Source: Desulfuromonas versatilis (lineage in GTDB: Bacteria > Desulfobacterota > Desulfuromonadia > Desulfuromonadales > NIT-T3). Taken from it: 64,000 nucleotides of DNA. The stretch's first letter is position 1, and the number at the start of each line of letters is the position of its first letter. A program made the translations under genes and the position numbers. Of the stretch, positions 23,899 through 32,798 are shown piece by piece. The stretch spans positions 868,001 to 932,000 of the forward strand of contig NZ_AP024355.1 in NCBI RefSeq assembly GCF_019704135.1. The letters are read 5' to 3'. Below the pieces are notes generated by a model that was given only the letters and a program-made list of their open reading frames with translations, was not told the origin of the DNA and did no database searches.

Positions 23899-25373
23899 AA
23901 CCCTCTTTTTTCTGGGGGCTTCGGGCCCGCTTCATGCTTCTGGCGGTGGCTCTGACCTGCCTGTTTTCCTCGGCCTGGGGGATCTGGACATGGCAGCGGG
24001 AAAAGGCACAGTTGCGGCAGAACCTATCCAGTCAGGGGGTTCTGCTGGTTTCCTCCATGGCCATTCCCATCATCAACGCCCTGCTTTATGAAGAACTGGG
24101 GATCGTTGAAGAAGGGGGCCTGCTCGACAATTTCGTCACCGATATCATGGCCAATGACCAGCTGTGTCCGCTCTACGCCATGGTTCTGGATCAGGACGGC
24201 AGGGTGCTGGCCCACAATCGTCTCTCCGAATACGGCTCGCTTTACCAGGACCCCCTGACCCGTTCCGCCTTGTCGGCGGCAGGGGTCGTGGAGGGGGAGA
24301 CGTTGGTCGATAACCAGCCGGCCATCGATTTTGCCGCCCCCTTGGCGATTGGAACGAAGCGCTGGGGGTGTCTGCGGGTCGGCGTTTCCCTGGCCCCCCT
24401 CGAAGCGACCATGGCCAGCCTGAAGAAGGGCCTCCTCGGGTTTGCCGGCGTTTTTTCGGCCATGGCTCTGCTGCTCTTCTACCTGGTGGCTCGAAGACTG
24501 TCGGCGCCCCTGGTCGTGCTTTCCCGGCAAATGGAGGCGGTGCAGGAAGGTCTACGCCCTACTGCACCTTCCGCCATTCGCAGTGATGAAATCGGGCAGT
24601 TGCAGAGCAGCTTCTTCCGCATGGTGGATCGGCTCCAGAAAAGCGAGAGGGAGCGGCAGATTTCGCAGCAACGGATGCTGGAAAACGAAAAACTTGCCAC
24701 GATCGGCATGATCGTTTCGGGTGTCGCGCACGAGGTCAACAATCCCCTGGCCGGCATTCTAGGGGCGCTCTATCACTTGGAACGCAAGGGGGGAGCGGAG
24801 TCCGGCAAGTATGTCTCCCTGATTTCCGGAGAAGTCGAGCGGATAAGGAGGATTGTCGGCCAATTGCTGGATCTGTCGCGCTCTGGGGCTGTAGAATCGA
24901 GGGAGATGAAAAGTCAGGCTTTTTTCGCCGGCATTTCCCTGCTGGCGAAGATGGCCTTAAAGGGGCGCAAGGTTCGCCTGGAGTGCAAGGACCTTTGCAC
25001 GCCCAAAGCCCTGTGGGTCGATGCCGACAAGGTCAATCAGGTGGTTCTGAACCTGGTGCTGAATGCGGCCGACGCTTCTCCTGAAAATGGCCTGATCACG
25101 CTGCAGGCCTACGATTTTGATGACAATTACTGCATCCGGGTGGACGATTCGGGCCCCGGCGTCCCCCCTCACCTTCGAAAACGCATCTTTGAGCCGTTTT
25201 TCACCACCAAGGAGCCGGGGCGTGGCTCCGGCCTCGGTCTGGCTATCTGTCGCAACATCGCCGAGCGGCATGGGGGGAGTCTGGAACTGGATTCGAGCCG
25301 GAACAAGGGGAGTGGTATTATTTTCCGAATTCCCATAGCCAAACCGAAAAACCGAAAAGGGGCGACGAAATGA
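23889..25373 (+). CDS. arrS: Sensor histidine kinase of the arr locus
   Basis: A 494-residue membrane kinase. Two helices (about residues 10-30 and 183-205) enclose a periplasmic sensor domain; a HAMP-like region follows, then HisKA with the phosphorylated histidine in IVSGVAHEVNNPLAGILGAL, and HATPase with N, G1 and G2 boxes (NLVLNAADAS, DDSGPGVP, GRGSGLGLAICRNI). The ATG at 23889 is preferred because GGAG lies four bases upstream; an in-frame GTG at 23877 is possible. It overlaps the PhnD-like gene upstream and the response regulator downstream (ATGA), an arrangement expected for a three-component arsenic-sensing system. Confidence 0.83.
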   Translation: MPLKPSFFWGLRARFMLLAVALTCLFSSAWGIWTWQREKAQLRQNLSSQGVLLVSSMAIPIINALLYEELGIVEEGGLLDNFVTDIMANDQLCPLYAMVLDQDGRVLAHNRLSEYGSLYQDPLTRSALSAAGVVEGETLVDNQPAIDFAAPLAIGTKRWGCLRVGVSLAPLEATMASLKKGLLGFAGVFSAMALLLFYLVARRLSAPLVVLSRQMEAVQEGLRPTAPSAIRSDEIGQLQSSFFRMVDRLQKSERERQISQQRMLENEKLATIGMIVSGVAHEVNNPLAGILGALYHLERKGGAESGKYVSLISGEVERIRRIVGQLLDLSRSGAVESREMKSQAFFAGISLLAKMALKGRKVRLECKDLCTPKALWVDADKVNQVVLNLVLNAADASPENGLITLQAYDFDDNYCIRVDDSGPGVPPHLRKRIFEPFFTTKEPGRGSGLGLAICRNIAERHGGSLELDSSRNKGSGIIFRIPIAKPKNRKGATK

Positions 25374-26716
25374 GTCACCGCGTATTTCTGGTCGAAGACG
25401 AGGCCGCCCATCGGGAAATGCTTGCGGAGGCGTTGATCGACGCCGGCTATGAGGTAATTGCCGCGGCAACCGGGCAGCAGGCGCTGGATGCGTTGAGCCA
25501 TTCGACTTTTGACGTGGCGCTGGTGGATATTTGCCTGCCGGATGTGGACGGGTTCGGAGTGCTGGACCTTCTGCGCACCCAGCAGCCCGCCTGCCCGGTT
25601 CTGCTCATGACCGGACAGGCCACCATCGAGGCGGCCGTATCCGCGATGAAAAGAGGGGCCTACGATTTTCTGGCCAAACCGTTTCGGCTTGAGCTCATGC
25701 TGCTTAAGCTGGAGCGCCTGTTTCAACTCGTTTCCCTGGAAAAGGAGAACCGCGACCTCAGAAAATCGACTCAAAATACAAACCTGGTCGGCAGCAGCCC
25801 CGAGTTCAGACGCTTTCTGGAAGCGGCCGAAAATGTCGCCGGCTCTTCCGCCACGATTCTCATCCAGGGGGAGAGCGGGACGGGCAAGGAACTGGTGGCG
25901 GATCTTATTCATTCCCGCAGCCCGGTCAAAGATGGTCCGCTGGTCAAGGTGAACTGCGGCGCCATCCCTGAATCCCTTCTGGAGGCAGAGCTTTTCGGGT
26001 ACGGCAAAGGGGCCTTCACTGGGGCCGAGCGGGACCATCGGGGGTACCTGGAGCAGGCCCAGGATGGAACCTTGTTTCTGGATGAAATCGGCGAAATCCC
26101 CCATGCCATGCAGGTCAAACTGCTGCGGGTTCTGCAGGAGCGGCAGGTCCGACGCCTGGGAGGGGAGAAGGCCATTCCGGTGTCCTTTCGGCTGGTGGCC
26201 GCCACCAACCGGGACTTCAGCCAGTTGCGCGAAGAAGGGGTGATCCGCAAAGACTTTTTCTACCGTCTGCACGTCGTGCCCCTGAAACTCCCGCCGCTGC
26301 GCCGGAGGCAGGCCGACATTCCCTTGCTGGTTGACCATTTCATCCGCAAGTACGCCAACCGCTATGCCAAGCCTCCGATCCGGCTTCGTCCTGAATCCTT
26401 GGAAAGACTCCAGGCCTACCCTTTTCCCGGGAATGTGCGCGAACTGGAAAACCTCATCGAAAGGCTCCAGGTGATGAGTCCGGGGACGGAAATATCCCCT
26501 CGTGACCTGCCAATCGAAATGACCCGGCAGGCCAGTGAGGGCTCCCCGGTTTTTCAGTGTTTTCGAACCGAACTGCCGCTGAAGGAAGCCATCCATGATT
26601 TTGAAAGGCGCTTCATTCAGCGGGTGCTGGAAGAGGAGGGCGGGAACCGCACCGCCGCCGCCAAGCGCCTGGGGATCTCCCGAAAAAATCTGTGGGAGAA
26701 ACTCGTCGACCGCTAA
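25370..26716 (+). CDS. arrR: NtrC-family sigma-54 response regulator of the arr locus
   Basis: A 448-residue activator. Receiver domain (1-120) with phosphoacceptor aspartate in VALVDICLPDVDGFG; AAA+ domain with Walker A GESGTGKE, the sigma-54 contact loop GAFTGA, and Walker B TLFLDEIGEI; C-terminal Fis-type helix-turn-helix GNRTAAAKRLGISRKNLWEKL. All elements required for sigma-54 activation are present. It shares a four-base overlap with the kinase gene. A consensus sigma-54 promoter stands at 26966-26981 before arrA, which makes arrAB the obvious target. Confidence 0.9.
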   Translation: MSHRVFLVEDEAAHREMLAEALIDAGYEVIAAATGQQALDALSHSTFDVALVDICLPDVDGFGVLDLLRTQQPACPVLLMTGQATIEAAVSAMKRGAYDFLAKPFRLELMLLKLERLFQLVSLEKENRDLRKSTQNTNLVGSSPEFRRFLEAAENVAGSSATILIQGESGTGKELVADLIHSRSPVKDGPLVKVNCGAIPESLLEAELFGYGKGAFTGAERDHRGYLEQAQDGTLFLDEIGEIPHAMQVKLLRVLQERQVRRLGGEKAIPVSFRLVAATNRDFSQLREEGVIRKDFFYRLHVVPLKLPPLRRRQADIPLLVDHFIRKYANRYAKPPIRLRPESLERLQAYPFPGNVRELENLIERLQVMSPGTEISPRDLPIEMTRQASEGSPVFQCFRTELPLKEAIHDFERRFIQRVLEEEGGNRTAAAKRLGISRKNLWEKLVDR

Positions 26717-27061
26717 TTCGTCACCGCTCTTTCGTCGTGATGCTTACCTGACTTTCCTTCAAGACTCCCACCGGCCATTTTCAAGCCGTCTTCCTCTGTC
26801 CGGCAAATCCCCGAGTGTTACTTTTTCGTAGCAGGAGCAGGCCTGGTTGCAAAAGGTCTTTTGTTTCAAATGGTTGGCTTGCCCTCATCGGGCGACGCTA
26901 CCTCCGGGTAACGGTTGACTCCTTATGCCACACTTGAAAACTACAGTATTATCGATCACTTACGGTGGCATGGGATTTGCTCCTGCCTAACAAAGGTTAA
27001 AGACACAGTCGAGTTGCTGCAGTGCAAACCTGCTCCTCAATAACAGACAATGGAGGCGTTT
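26717..27061 (+). other. Intergenic region between arrR and arrA
   Basis: This 345-base stretch has no gene. It holds the sigma-54 promoter of arrA at 26966-26981 and about 200 bases upstream where activator sites would be expected. An AGGAGCAGG word near 26831 recurs inverted at the promoter and again near 27029; I do not see a clear activator palindrome. No intrinsic terminator after arrR was recognised. Confidence 0.6.
26966..26981 (+). promoter_or_regulatory. Sigma-54 promoter of arrA
   Basis: TGGCATGGGATTTGCT fits the -24/-12 consensus TGGCAC-N5-TTGCW with one mismatch (T for C in the -24 element) and correct 10-base spacing between the GG and GC doublets. It lies 81 bases before the arrA start and immediately downstream of a gene for a sigma-54 activator. 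Confidence 0.78.
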
Positions 27062-29614
27062 ATGAAACTGTCACGCAGAAAATTCCTGCAAGCTTCAGCT
27101 GCTACCGGGGGCGTTGTCCTGGCCGGTTGTGCGGGGAGAAAGCCCGAAACCAGTGCCATGACCGAAGCGCAGGCCAAGCCGAAATCCCCCGGCCAGGGAG
27201 AGTGGAAACCCAGCACCTGTCAGGGGTGCACCACCTGGTGCCCCGTCGAGGTGCTGGTGCAGGATGGACGGGTGGTTAAAGTACGGGGCAACCAGCGCTC
27301 GAAAAGCAACCACGGCTACGTCTGTCCCCGCGGCCATCTCTCCATCGGCCAGATGTACGACCCCGACCGCATCAAGGTGCCGATGAAGCGCACCAACCCG
27401 AAAAAGGGGCGGGGCGTCGATCCGAAGTTCGTGCCCATCAGCTGGGACGAGGCCCTGGAAACCGTCGCCGAGAAGATGATGGAGCTGCGCCGGGCCGGCG
27501 AACCCGAGAAGTTCATGCTGATGCGCGGCCGCTACACCTATTGTCGGGACGTCCTCTACGATGCGGTCCCCAAAATCTTCGGTTCCCCCAACAACATCTC
27601 CCACAGCGCCCTCTGCGCCGAGGCCGAGAAGTTCGGCGCCTACTACACCGAGGGGTACTGGGACTACCGCGACTACGACCTGGAGAACACCAAGTACGTC
27701 CTGCTGTTCGGCGGCGACCCCCTGGCCTCCAACCGCCAGGTGCCCAACGCGATTCACCAATGGGGCAAGGTCATGGATCAGGCGACCATCGCCGTGGTCG
27801 ATCCGCGCTTCTCCGCCTCGGCGTCAAAGGCCCACGAGTGGCTGCCGGTTATCCCGGGACAGGACGGCGCCCTGGCGGTGGCCATGGCCCACGTGATCCT
27901 CACCCAGGGGTTGTGGAGCCGCGAATTCGTCGGCGATTTCCAGGACGGCCAGAACCGTTTCAAGGCCGGGCAGAGCGTCGATGAGGGCCTGTTCGACGAA
28001 AAGCTCACTAACGGTGTGGTCAAGTGGTGGAACCTGGAGCTCAAAGACCGCACGCCGGAGTGGGCCGCCGGCCTCTGCGGCATCCCTGCCGAGCAGATCG
28101 TGCGGGTTGCCAGCGGCCTGGCCAAGGCGGCACCCAACTGCATGGTCTGGATGGCGCCCGGCGCCGCCATGCAGCCGCGCGGCGCCTACGCGGCGTTTGC
28201 CGCCCATGCCCTCAACGGCCTGGTCGGCTCGGTGGACAGCGAGGGGGGGACCCTGCAAAAGATGAAGGCCCCCTACGAGCACATCCCCCTCTACGGCGAC
28301 AAGTTCAAGCCCTACATCGACGAGATCGCCGCCAAGGGTGGCAAGCACAAGAAGATCGACCAGCGCGGCACCCTGGAATTCCCCGCCCTCGCCAGCGGCA
28401 AATCGGGCGGCGGGGTGGTCACCAACCGAGCCGCCGACGGCATCCTCAACGCCGATCCCTACGACATCAAGGTGGCCGTTGGCTACTGGAACAACTTCAC
28501 CTTTTCCTGCACCGGAGCGGAGCGCTGGGAGAAGGCGATGGAAAAGATCCCCTTCTTCGTCCACATCACCACCAACCCGGCGGAGATGACCCAGTATGCC
28601 GACATCGTTCTGCCGGCGGCCTTCCACAAGTTCGAGCGCTGGGGGTTTGTACCCTCCAAGTTCAACCGTTACAGCTACATCAGTCTGCAGCAACCGGTGG
28701 TCAAACCTCTGTGGGACGTGCGCATCGACGAAACGGAAATCTCCTGGCTGCTGGCGGAGAAACTGAAGGAGAAAGGTTTCCCAAACCTCTACGACTATTT
28801 CCACAACGAGATGGTCGATCTGGAGACCGGCCAAAAGCCGACCAACTCTCAGGAGTTCGCTCTCTTTACCGTAAAATACATGACCCAGAACATGTGGGAC
28901 CCGGCCAAGAACAAAGATGGTGACAAGTTCAGCGGCTGGAGTGAGTTTCTTGCCGCCGGGCTGTGGCAGTCGAGCCAGTATCCTTTCAAAATGAACTGGG
29001 GCAAGTGGAAGACCGAAACCAAGAAATTCGAATTCTACAGCGAGACCCTGAAAAAGGCCCTCACCGAACACGCCGAGAAAAACAAGGCGACGGTGGATGG
29101 CGTAATGGAAGCTGCCCAGTACGTTGCCCGGGGCGAGCAGGCTTTCATCCCTCATTACGAACCGCCCAAGATCCATGGCGACGAGAAGGAGTTCCCCTTC
29201 GTCTTCATCGACAACAAGAACCGCCTCAACCGCGAGGCCCGCAGCGCCAACCTGCCAAATTTCCACGAGTTCACCAAGGTCGGCCCGGGTGACGTGAGCC
29301 ATCAGGACGCGCTCAAGATCAATCCTGCCGACGCCAGAATCCTCGGCCTCAAGGATGGCGATACCGTGAAGGTTATTTCGCCGGTCGCCGAGATGACCGT
29401 GACCGTGGCGCTTTGGGAAGGGGTGCGCCCGGGGACGGTGAACAAGAGCTACGGCCAGGGGCACTGGGCCTACGGCAAGGTCGCGGCCGCCGACTATCAT
29501 GCGGCCAAACCCCGCGGCGGCAACAACAATGAGATCCTGGTCGCCGATTACGACCGGCTGAGCGGTTCCACCGCCCGGCACGCCGTTACCCGGGTCAAGA
29601 TCGTCAAAGCCTGA
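27062..29614 (+). CDS. arrA: Respiratory arsenate reductase, catalytic Mo-bisMGD subunit ArrA
   Basis: An 850-residue periplasmic DMSO-reductase-family enzyme that reduces As(V) to As(III). The Tat signal reads SRRKFLQA. Four cysteines (53, 56, 60, 88) form the [4Fe-4S] site CQGCTTWC...C, and Cys185 in HSALCAEAEK is the likely Mo ligand. Arg157, Tyr158, His181, Lys190 and Tyr202 sit at a constant offset of eight from residues I recall as lining the arsenate pocket of Shewanella ArrA (Arg165, Tyr166, His189, Lys198, Tyr210), which supports arsenate specificity over other oxyanions. Start at 27062 is chosen because GGAGG stands five bases upstream; an in-frame ATG four codons earlier is inside that site. 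Co-transcribed with arrB. Confidence 0.92.
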   Translation: MKLSRRKFLQASAATGGVVLAGCAGRKPETSAMTEAQAKPKSPGQGEWKPSTCQGCTTWCPVEVLVQDGRVVKVRGNQRSKSNHGYVCPRGHLSIGQMYDPDRIKVPMKRTNPKKGRGVDPKFVPISWDEALETVAEKMMELRRAGEPEKFMLMRGRYTYCRDVLYDAVPKIFGSPNNISHSALCAEAEKFGAYYTEGYWDYRDYDLENTKYVLLFGGDPLASNRQVPNAIHQWGKVMDQATIAVVDPRFSASASKAHEWLPVIPGQDGALAVAMAHVILTQGLWSREFVGDFQDGQNRFKAGQSVDEGLFDEKLTNGVVKWWNLELKDRTPEWAAGLCGIPAEQIVRVASGLAKAAPNCMVWMAPGAAMQPRGAYAAFAAHALNGLVGSVDSEGGTLQKMKAPYEHIPLYGDKFKPYIDEIAAKGGKHKKIDQRGTLEFPALASGKSGGGVVTNRAADGILNADPYDIKVAVGYWNNFTFSCTGAERWEKAMEKIPFFVHITTNPAEMTQYADIVLPAAFHKFERWGFVPSKFNRYSYISLQQPVVKPLWDVRIDETEISWLLAEKLKEKGFPNLYDYFHNEMVDLETGQKPTNSQEFALFTVKYMTQNMWDPAKNKDGDKFSGWSEFLAAGLWQSSQYPFKMNWGKWKTETKKFEFYSETLKKALTEHAEKNKATVDGVMEAAQYVARGEQAFIPHYEPPKIHGDEKEFPFVFIDNKNRLNREARSANLPNFHEFTKVGPGDVSHQDALKINPADARILGLKDGDTVKVISPVAEMTVTVALWEGVRPGTVNKSYGQGHWAYGKVAAADYHAAKPRGGNNNEILVADYDRLSGSTARHAVTRVKIVKA

Positions 29615-29640
29615 TCGACTATCAAGGAATGGAGGCGGAT

Positions 29641-30414
29641 ATGCCCAAGAAATACGGAATGGTTATCGACCTGCACCAGTGTGTGGGCTGCGGCGCCTGC
29701 GCCCTGGCCTGCAAAAACGAGAACAACACGCGCACCCGGGATGAGGGGCAGAGCTACAACTGGGCCGACTTTCTGATGAAGACCGAGGGGAGCTTCCCCA
29801 ACGTCAAGTCGACCACCATCCCCGTGCTGTGCAACCACTGCACCAACGCCTTCTGCGTGGAGGCCTGCCCGGTCACCCCCAAGGCCATGTTCAAGGCCGA
29901 CGACAACACCACGCTGCACAACCAGGGGCGCTGCATCGGTTGCCGCCTCTGCCAGGAGGCCTGCCCCTACAGCCAGTTCGAGCTGGCCGAAGGGAGCTTC
30001 AAGGGCGAATCATACAGCGTGATCAGCTTCAACTTCCATGGTCGCGAAACCCAACCCATGTGGAGCGACGGGAAAGAACTGATTCCCGGATGCACCGCCT
30101 CGGGAGCGGAGTCGGCGCAAAAAGCCGGGGCGACCCCGCCCGCCATGAACCAGTACGAGTCGGGGGATTACCAACCGGTAAGGCGCTCCGGGGTGGTGGA
30201 AAAATGCATCTTCTGCCACCACCGCATCACCCACGGTCTGCTGCCGGCCTGTGTCGAGGCCTGTCCGGCCCAGGCGCGACTCTTCGGGGATCTCAACGAT
30301 CCCGCCAGCGCTCCGGCTCTGACTCTGAAAAAGCACCAGGCCAGCGTGCTTCTGGAGGAGGAGGGGACCGAGCCCAACGTCTTCTACGTTCGCGAATACG
30401 GCGTCAAGGGCTGA
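29641..30414 (+). CDS. arrB: Respiratory arsenate reductase, iron-sulfur subunit ArrB
   Basis: A 257-residue ferredoxin-like subunit with four Cys clusters: CVGCGACALAC, CNHCTNAFCVEAC, CIGCRLCQEAC and CIFCHHRITHGLLPACVEAC, so four [4Fe-4S] centres carry electrons to ArrA. No signal peptide is seen; it would be exported together with ArrA by the Tat system. Start at 29641 is used because the same GGAGG-N5 ribosome site as arrA precedes it. No NrfD-type membrane anchor follows, so electrons must come from another quinol dehydrogenase or cytochrome, as with CymA in Shewanella. Confidence 0.92.
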   Translation: MPKKYGMVIDLHQCVGCGACALACKNENNTRTRDEGQSYNWADFLMKTEGSFPNVKSTTIPVLCNHCTNAFCVEACPVTPKAMFKADDNTTLHNQGRCIGCRLCQEACPYSQFELAEGSFKGESYSVISFNFHGRETQPMWSDGKELIPGCTASGAESAQKAGATPPAMNQYESGDYQPVRRSGVVEKCIFCHHRITHGLLPACVEACPAQARLFGDLNDPASAPALTLKKHQASVLLEEEGTEPNVFYVREYGVKG

Positions 30415-30428
30415 TCGATGACAACCAT

Positions 30429-30456
30429 CCTGGGGCCGGCGCCCGTCGGCCCCAGG
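30429..30456 (+). promoter_or_regulatory. Strong hairpin between arrB and the TorD-like gene
   Basis: A perfect 10-bp stem CCTGGGGCCG / CGGCCCCAGG with an eight-base loop, 15 bases after the arrB stop. There is no T-run, so it is more likely an mRNA stabiliser, processing site or partial attenuator that separates arrAB from the chaperone gene. Confidence 0.55.
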
Positions 30457-30481
30457 AATAACAGAAAATGACTGACTCTAT

Positions 30482-31135
30482 ATGGCGAAAATCATGGCAC
30501 AAACGAACTCCTCCTCCGCTGCTGACCTGGCTCAGGAAGAAATCTGTCGGCTGCTTGCCGCGAGTTTTTATCAGCCTGATGAAATGTTTCGCGAAGAACA
30601 GGTTTTCCAGCGCCTGGCCGAGTTGGCTGGAGAAATCGACCCCGACCTGGCGGAAATCTCCCGAGCTCTGGCCGAGGCTTTCGCTGGCGAAGACCTGCAG
30701 GACCTTCTGCTCGACTACAGCCGGCTGTTCCTTGGCCCCTTCGAAATCCTGGCCAAACCCTACGGGTCGGTGTGGCTGGAGGGGGATAAGGTACTGATGG
30801 GGCAGTCGACTGCGGCGGTCAGAGAATTGTACCGGGAAGGCGGTTTCGACCTGGCGGAGGACTTTCGCGAGGTGCCCGACCACATCGCCGCCGAACTGGA
30901 GTTCCTCTATCTGCTCAATTACCAGGTAAACGAAGCGTTGTCCGCCTCGGATCTCGGCGCCCTGGAGCAGATAAAATCCCTGAGGAAACACTTGCTCCAG
31001 GAACATCTCGGACGCTGGGTGTCCCCCTTCACGAGCGCCATGGAGCAGGGTGCCCAATCCCGTTTTTATCGCCTGCTGGCAAAACTGACCAAGCACTTTG
31101 TCCAGCGGCAGACCACCCTGGCTGCACAAGGCTGA
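30482..31135 (+). CDS. arrD: TorD-family molybdoenzyme chaperone (ArrD-type)
   Basis: A 217-residue all-helical protein of the TorD/DmsD family. The typical N-terminal pattern (RLLAASFYQPDEMF), a LLDYSRLFLGPFE segment near residue 80 and a C-terminal helix bundle are visible. Such proteins bind the Tat signal of their partner and hold the apoenzyme until Mo cofactor is inserted. Placed right after arrAB, it is probably dedicated to ArrA. No good ribosome site is seen in front of the ATG at 30482; ATG 30494 is an alternative. Three bases separate it from the next gene. Confidence 0.82.
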   Translation: MAKIMAQTNSSSAADLAQEEICRLLAASFYQPDEMFREEQVFQRLAELAGEIDPDLAEISRALAEAFAGEDLQDLLLDYSRLFLGPFEILAKPYGSVWLEGDKVLMGQSTAAVRELYREGGFDLAEDFREVPDHIAAELEFLYLLNYQVNEALSASDLGALEQIKSLRKHLLQEHLGRWVSPFTSAMEQGAQSRFYRLLAKLTKHFVQRQTTLAAQG

Positions 31136-31137
31136 AC

Positions 31138-32094
31138 ATGGTTGGCACCACGGCCATAACGCTCCTGACCCCGGAGCACCCCGTTACCCTCGCCAGGGGC
31201 CATTGCCTGCGCTATCGTTTCGCGCCGGCCGATTGCCGTTCCTGCGTCGATCATTGTCCCCATCAGGCCCTGAGCCCCACCCCCAGAGGGTTAGAGCTCG
31301 ACCGGGGAAGCTGCCGCGGGTGCCTGCTCTGCCTGAGCGCCTGCCCGAGCGGGGCGTTGGAGGGTTGCCATCTCAACCTCGCGGAGAAACTGCAGCAACT
31401 TTCTCGCCACTCCCGGCCGGTATTGGGCTGCGCCGGCAGCCCCTCCCAGGCGCACGAACGGGTGCCGTGCCTGGGGGCGCTCGCCCATCCCGAGGTGCTG
31501 CTGGCAGTGGCGGCCCTCATGCCCCAACCGCTGCAGCTCAACCTGACAGCTTGCGCCCAGTGCCCCAACGCGGCCATCGTTGCGCCCCTGATTGCGGCGC
31601 TGAAGAGCCTGGAGCAAATGAAGGGGTTCCCCTATGCCGGACGCCTCGAGCTGATCACCCACGCACCGGACCTTCACTATCAGGCAGCCGGGCTGTCAAG
31701 GCGGGAATTTTTCACCCTGTTCCGGAAAAAGTCATCGGCAACCGCGGTCCGCCTCGTCGATCGTCTGGCTGCCAGTTCACCGACGCCGTCCTTTCAGAAC
31801 AAGCGGCTTCCCCATTTCCGCGCTCTGCTTCTGGCCGCCTGGCCGGAGATCCTCGAAGACTTCCGTCCGCAGGTCAGGGCGGCCTTTTTTCCACGGCTGC
31901 AGATCAGTCAAGACTGTCGCGGCTGCACCGGCTGCGTCGGCATCTGTCCCACGGGAGCCTTGACTCCGGCCGATCGAAGCGGGAGCCCGCCCCTGGTACG
32001 GCCCGAACTCTGCGGCGCCTGCGGAGCCTGTTCGACCTTCTGCAGGCGACAGGCCATCCAGGTCGCAAAAAGTGCCGCCACGGCTCCCCGATGA
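31138..32094 (+). CDS. Multi-cluster ferredoxin-type protein of the arr locus
   Basis: A 318-residue protein with two pairs of [4Fe-4S] motifs at its ends: CRSCVDHC and CRGCLLCLSAC in the first 75 residues, CRGCTGCVGIC and CGACGACSTFC in the last 65. The middle contains further cysteines (VLGCAG, TACAQC) and resembles the centre of other molybdoenzyme-linked iron-sulfur proteins. It has no signal peptide or clear membrane span, so a cytoplasmic location is likely. Genes of this type often follow a TorD-like chaperone in deltaproteobacterial molybdoenzyme loci. It may help cofactor assembly, in the manner of NapF, or pass electrons; I cannot choose from sequence. Confidence 0.7.
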   Translation: MVGTTAITLLTPEHPVTLARGHCLRYRFAPADCRSCVDHCPHQALSPTPRGLELDRGSCRGCLLCLSACPSGALEGCHLNLAEKLQQLSRHSRPVLGCAGSPSQAHERVPCLGALAHPEVLLAVAALMPQPLQLNLTACAQCPNAAIVAPLIAALKSLEQMKGFPYAGRLELITHAPDLHYQAAGLSRREFFTLFRKKSSATAVRLVDRLAASSPTPSFQNKRLPHFRALLLAAWPEILEDFRPQVRAAFFPRLQISQDCRGCTGCVGICPTGALTPADRSGSPPLVRPELCGACGACSTFCRRQAIQVAKSAATAPR

Positions 32095-32180
32095 CGCCGC
32101 AGCCTGGCACAGGCGCTTGGCCATAAACCCACTTAATCTTTAAAGAAATCGATAAAGCGATGAAGGCGCAGTGGTAATTT

Positions 32181-32798
32181 ATGCCCTCCGTTATGTCCAA
32201 TCCGCACAACGGTTTCCGCCCATGGGAGGATGTCAGCGGGGTGATTCTCGCCGGCGGGCGCAGCCGCCGCATGGGGCGCGACAAGGCCTGTCTGGAGATC
32301 GATGGGCAGACCCTCTTCAGCCGCACCCGCGAGATGCTGTGCAGCGTTTTCGACCAGGTGCTGATTGGAGGAGATCGCCCCGACCTGGCCACCGCGCAGA
32401 TCCCCTGCGTTTCCGACATCTATCCCGGCAGCGCACTGGGCGGACTGCACGGTGCGCTCAGCGCCGCCCGCACGCCCTGGATTTTCGCCGTCCCCTGCGA
32501 TCTGGCCCACCCCGACCCGGAGCTGGTCCGCTTCATCCTGGCCCGAAAGGACGGCTGGGACGTCGTCGTGCCGCGTTCTCCGGCCGGGCTGGAGCCGGTC
32601 TTCGCCCTCTATCACAAAAATTGCCTGGGACCGATGGAGCGGATGTTGGCGCGGGGCGACTTCCGGATCTACGATTTTTATCACCAAGTGCATGTCCGCT
32701 ACCTTGACTCCGAAACCCTCCCCGCGGGCTGGGCACGGGCGCTGCGCAACCTCAACACCCCGGAGGATCTCCGGCGCATGTCCAAGGAGGAACCATGA
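32181..32798 (+). CDS. mobA: Molybdenum cofactor guanylyltransferase MobA
   Basis: A 205-residue nucleotidyltransferase that attaches GMP to molybdopterin to make the guanine-dinucleotide cofactor. The signature GVILAGGRSRRMGRDKACLEIDG is intact, as are SDIYPGSALGGLHGAL and the metal-binding FAVPCDLAHPD. Full length. It overlaps mobB by four bases. Its location right after the arr genes suggests that Mo-bisMGD supply is coordinated with arsenate respiration. Upstream, 86 bases separate it from the ferredoxin gene, so a separate promoter is possible but not recognised. Confidence 0.92.
   Translation: MPSVMSNPHNGFRPWEDVSGVILAGGRSRRMGRDKACLEIDGQTLFSRTREMLCSVFDQVLIGGDRPDLATAQIPCVSDIYPGSALGGLHGALSAARTPWIFAVPCDLAHPDPELVRFILARKDGWDVVVPRSPAGLEPVFALYHKNCLGPMERMLARGDFRIYDFYHQVHVRYLDSETLPAGWARALRNLNTPEDLRRMSKEEP

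Noticed and set aside
26829-27036. Repeated AGGAGCAGG words around the arrA promoter as activator sites
   Set aside because: One copy overlaps the -12 element, and orientation and spacing are irregular. Not strong enough to call as ArrR sites or transposon ends.
27824-29581. Open frame of 585 codons on the minus strand opposite arrA
   Set aside because: Antisense shadow of arrA, which has all expected catalytic residues. The frame has no signature of its own.
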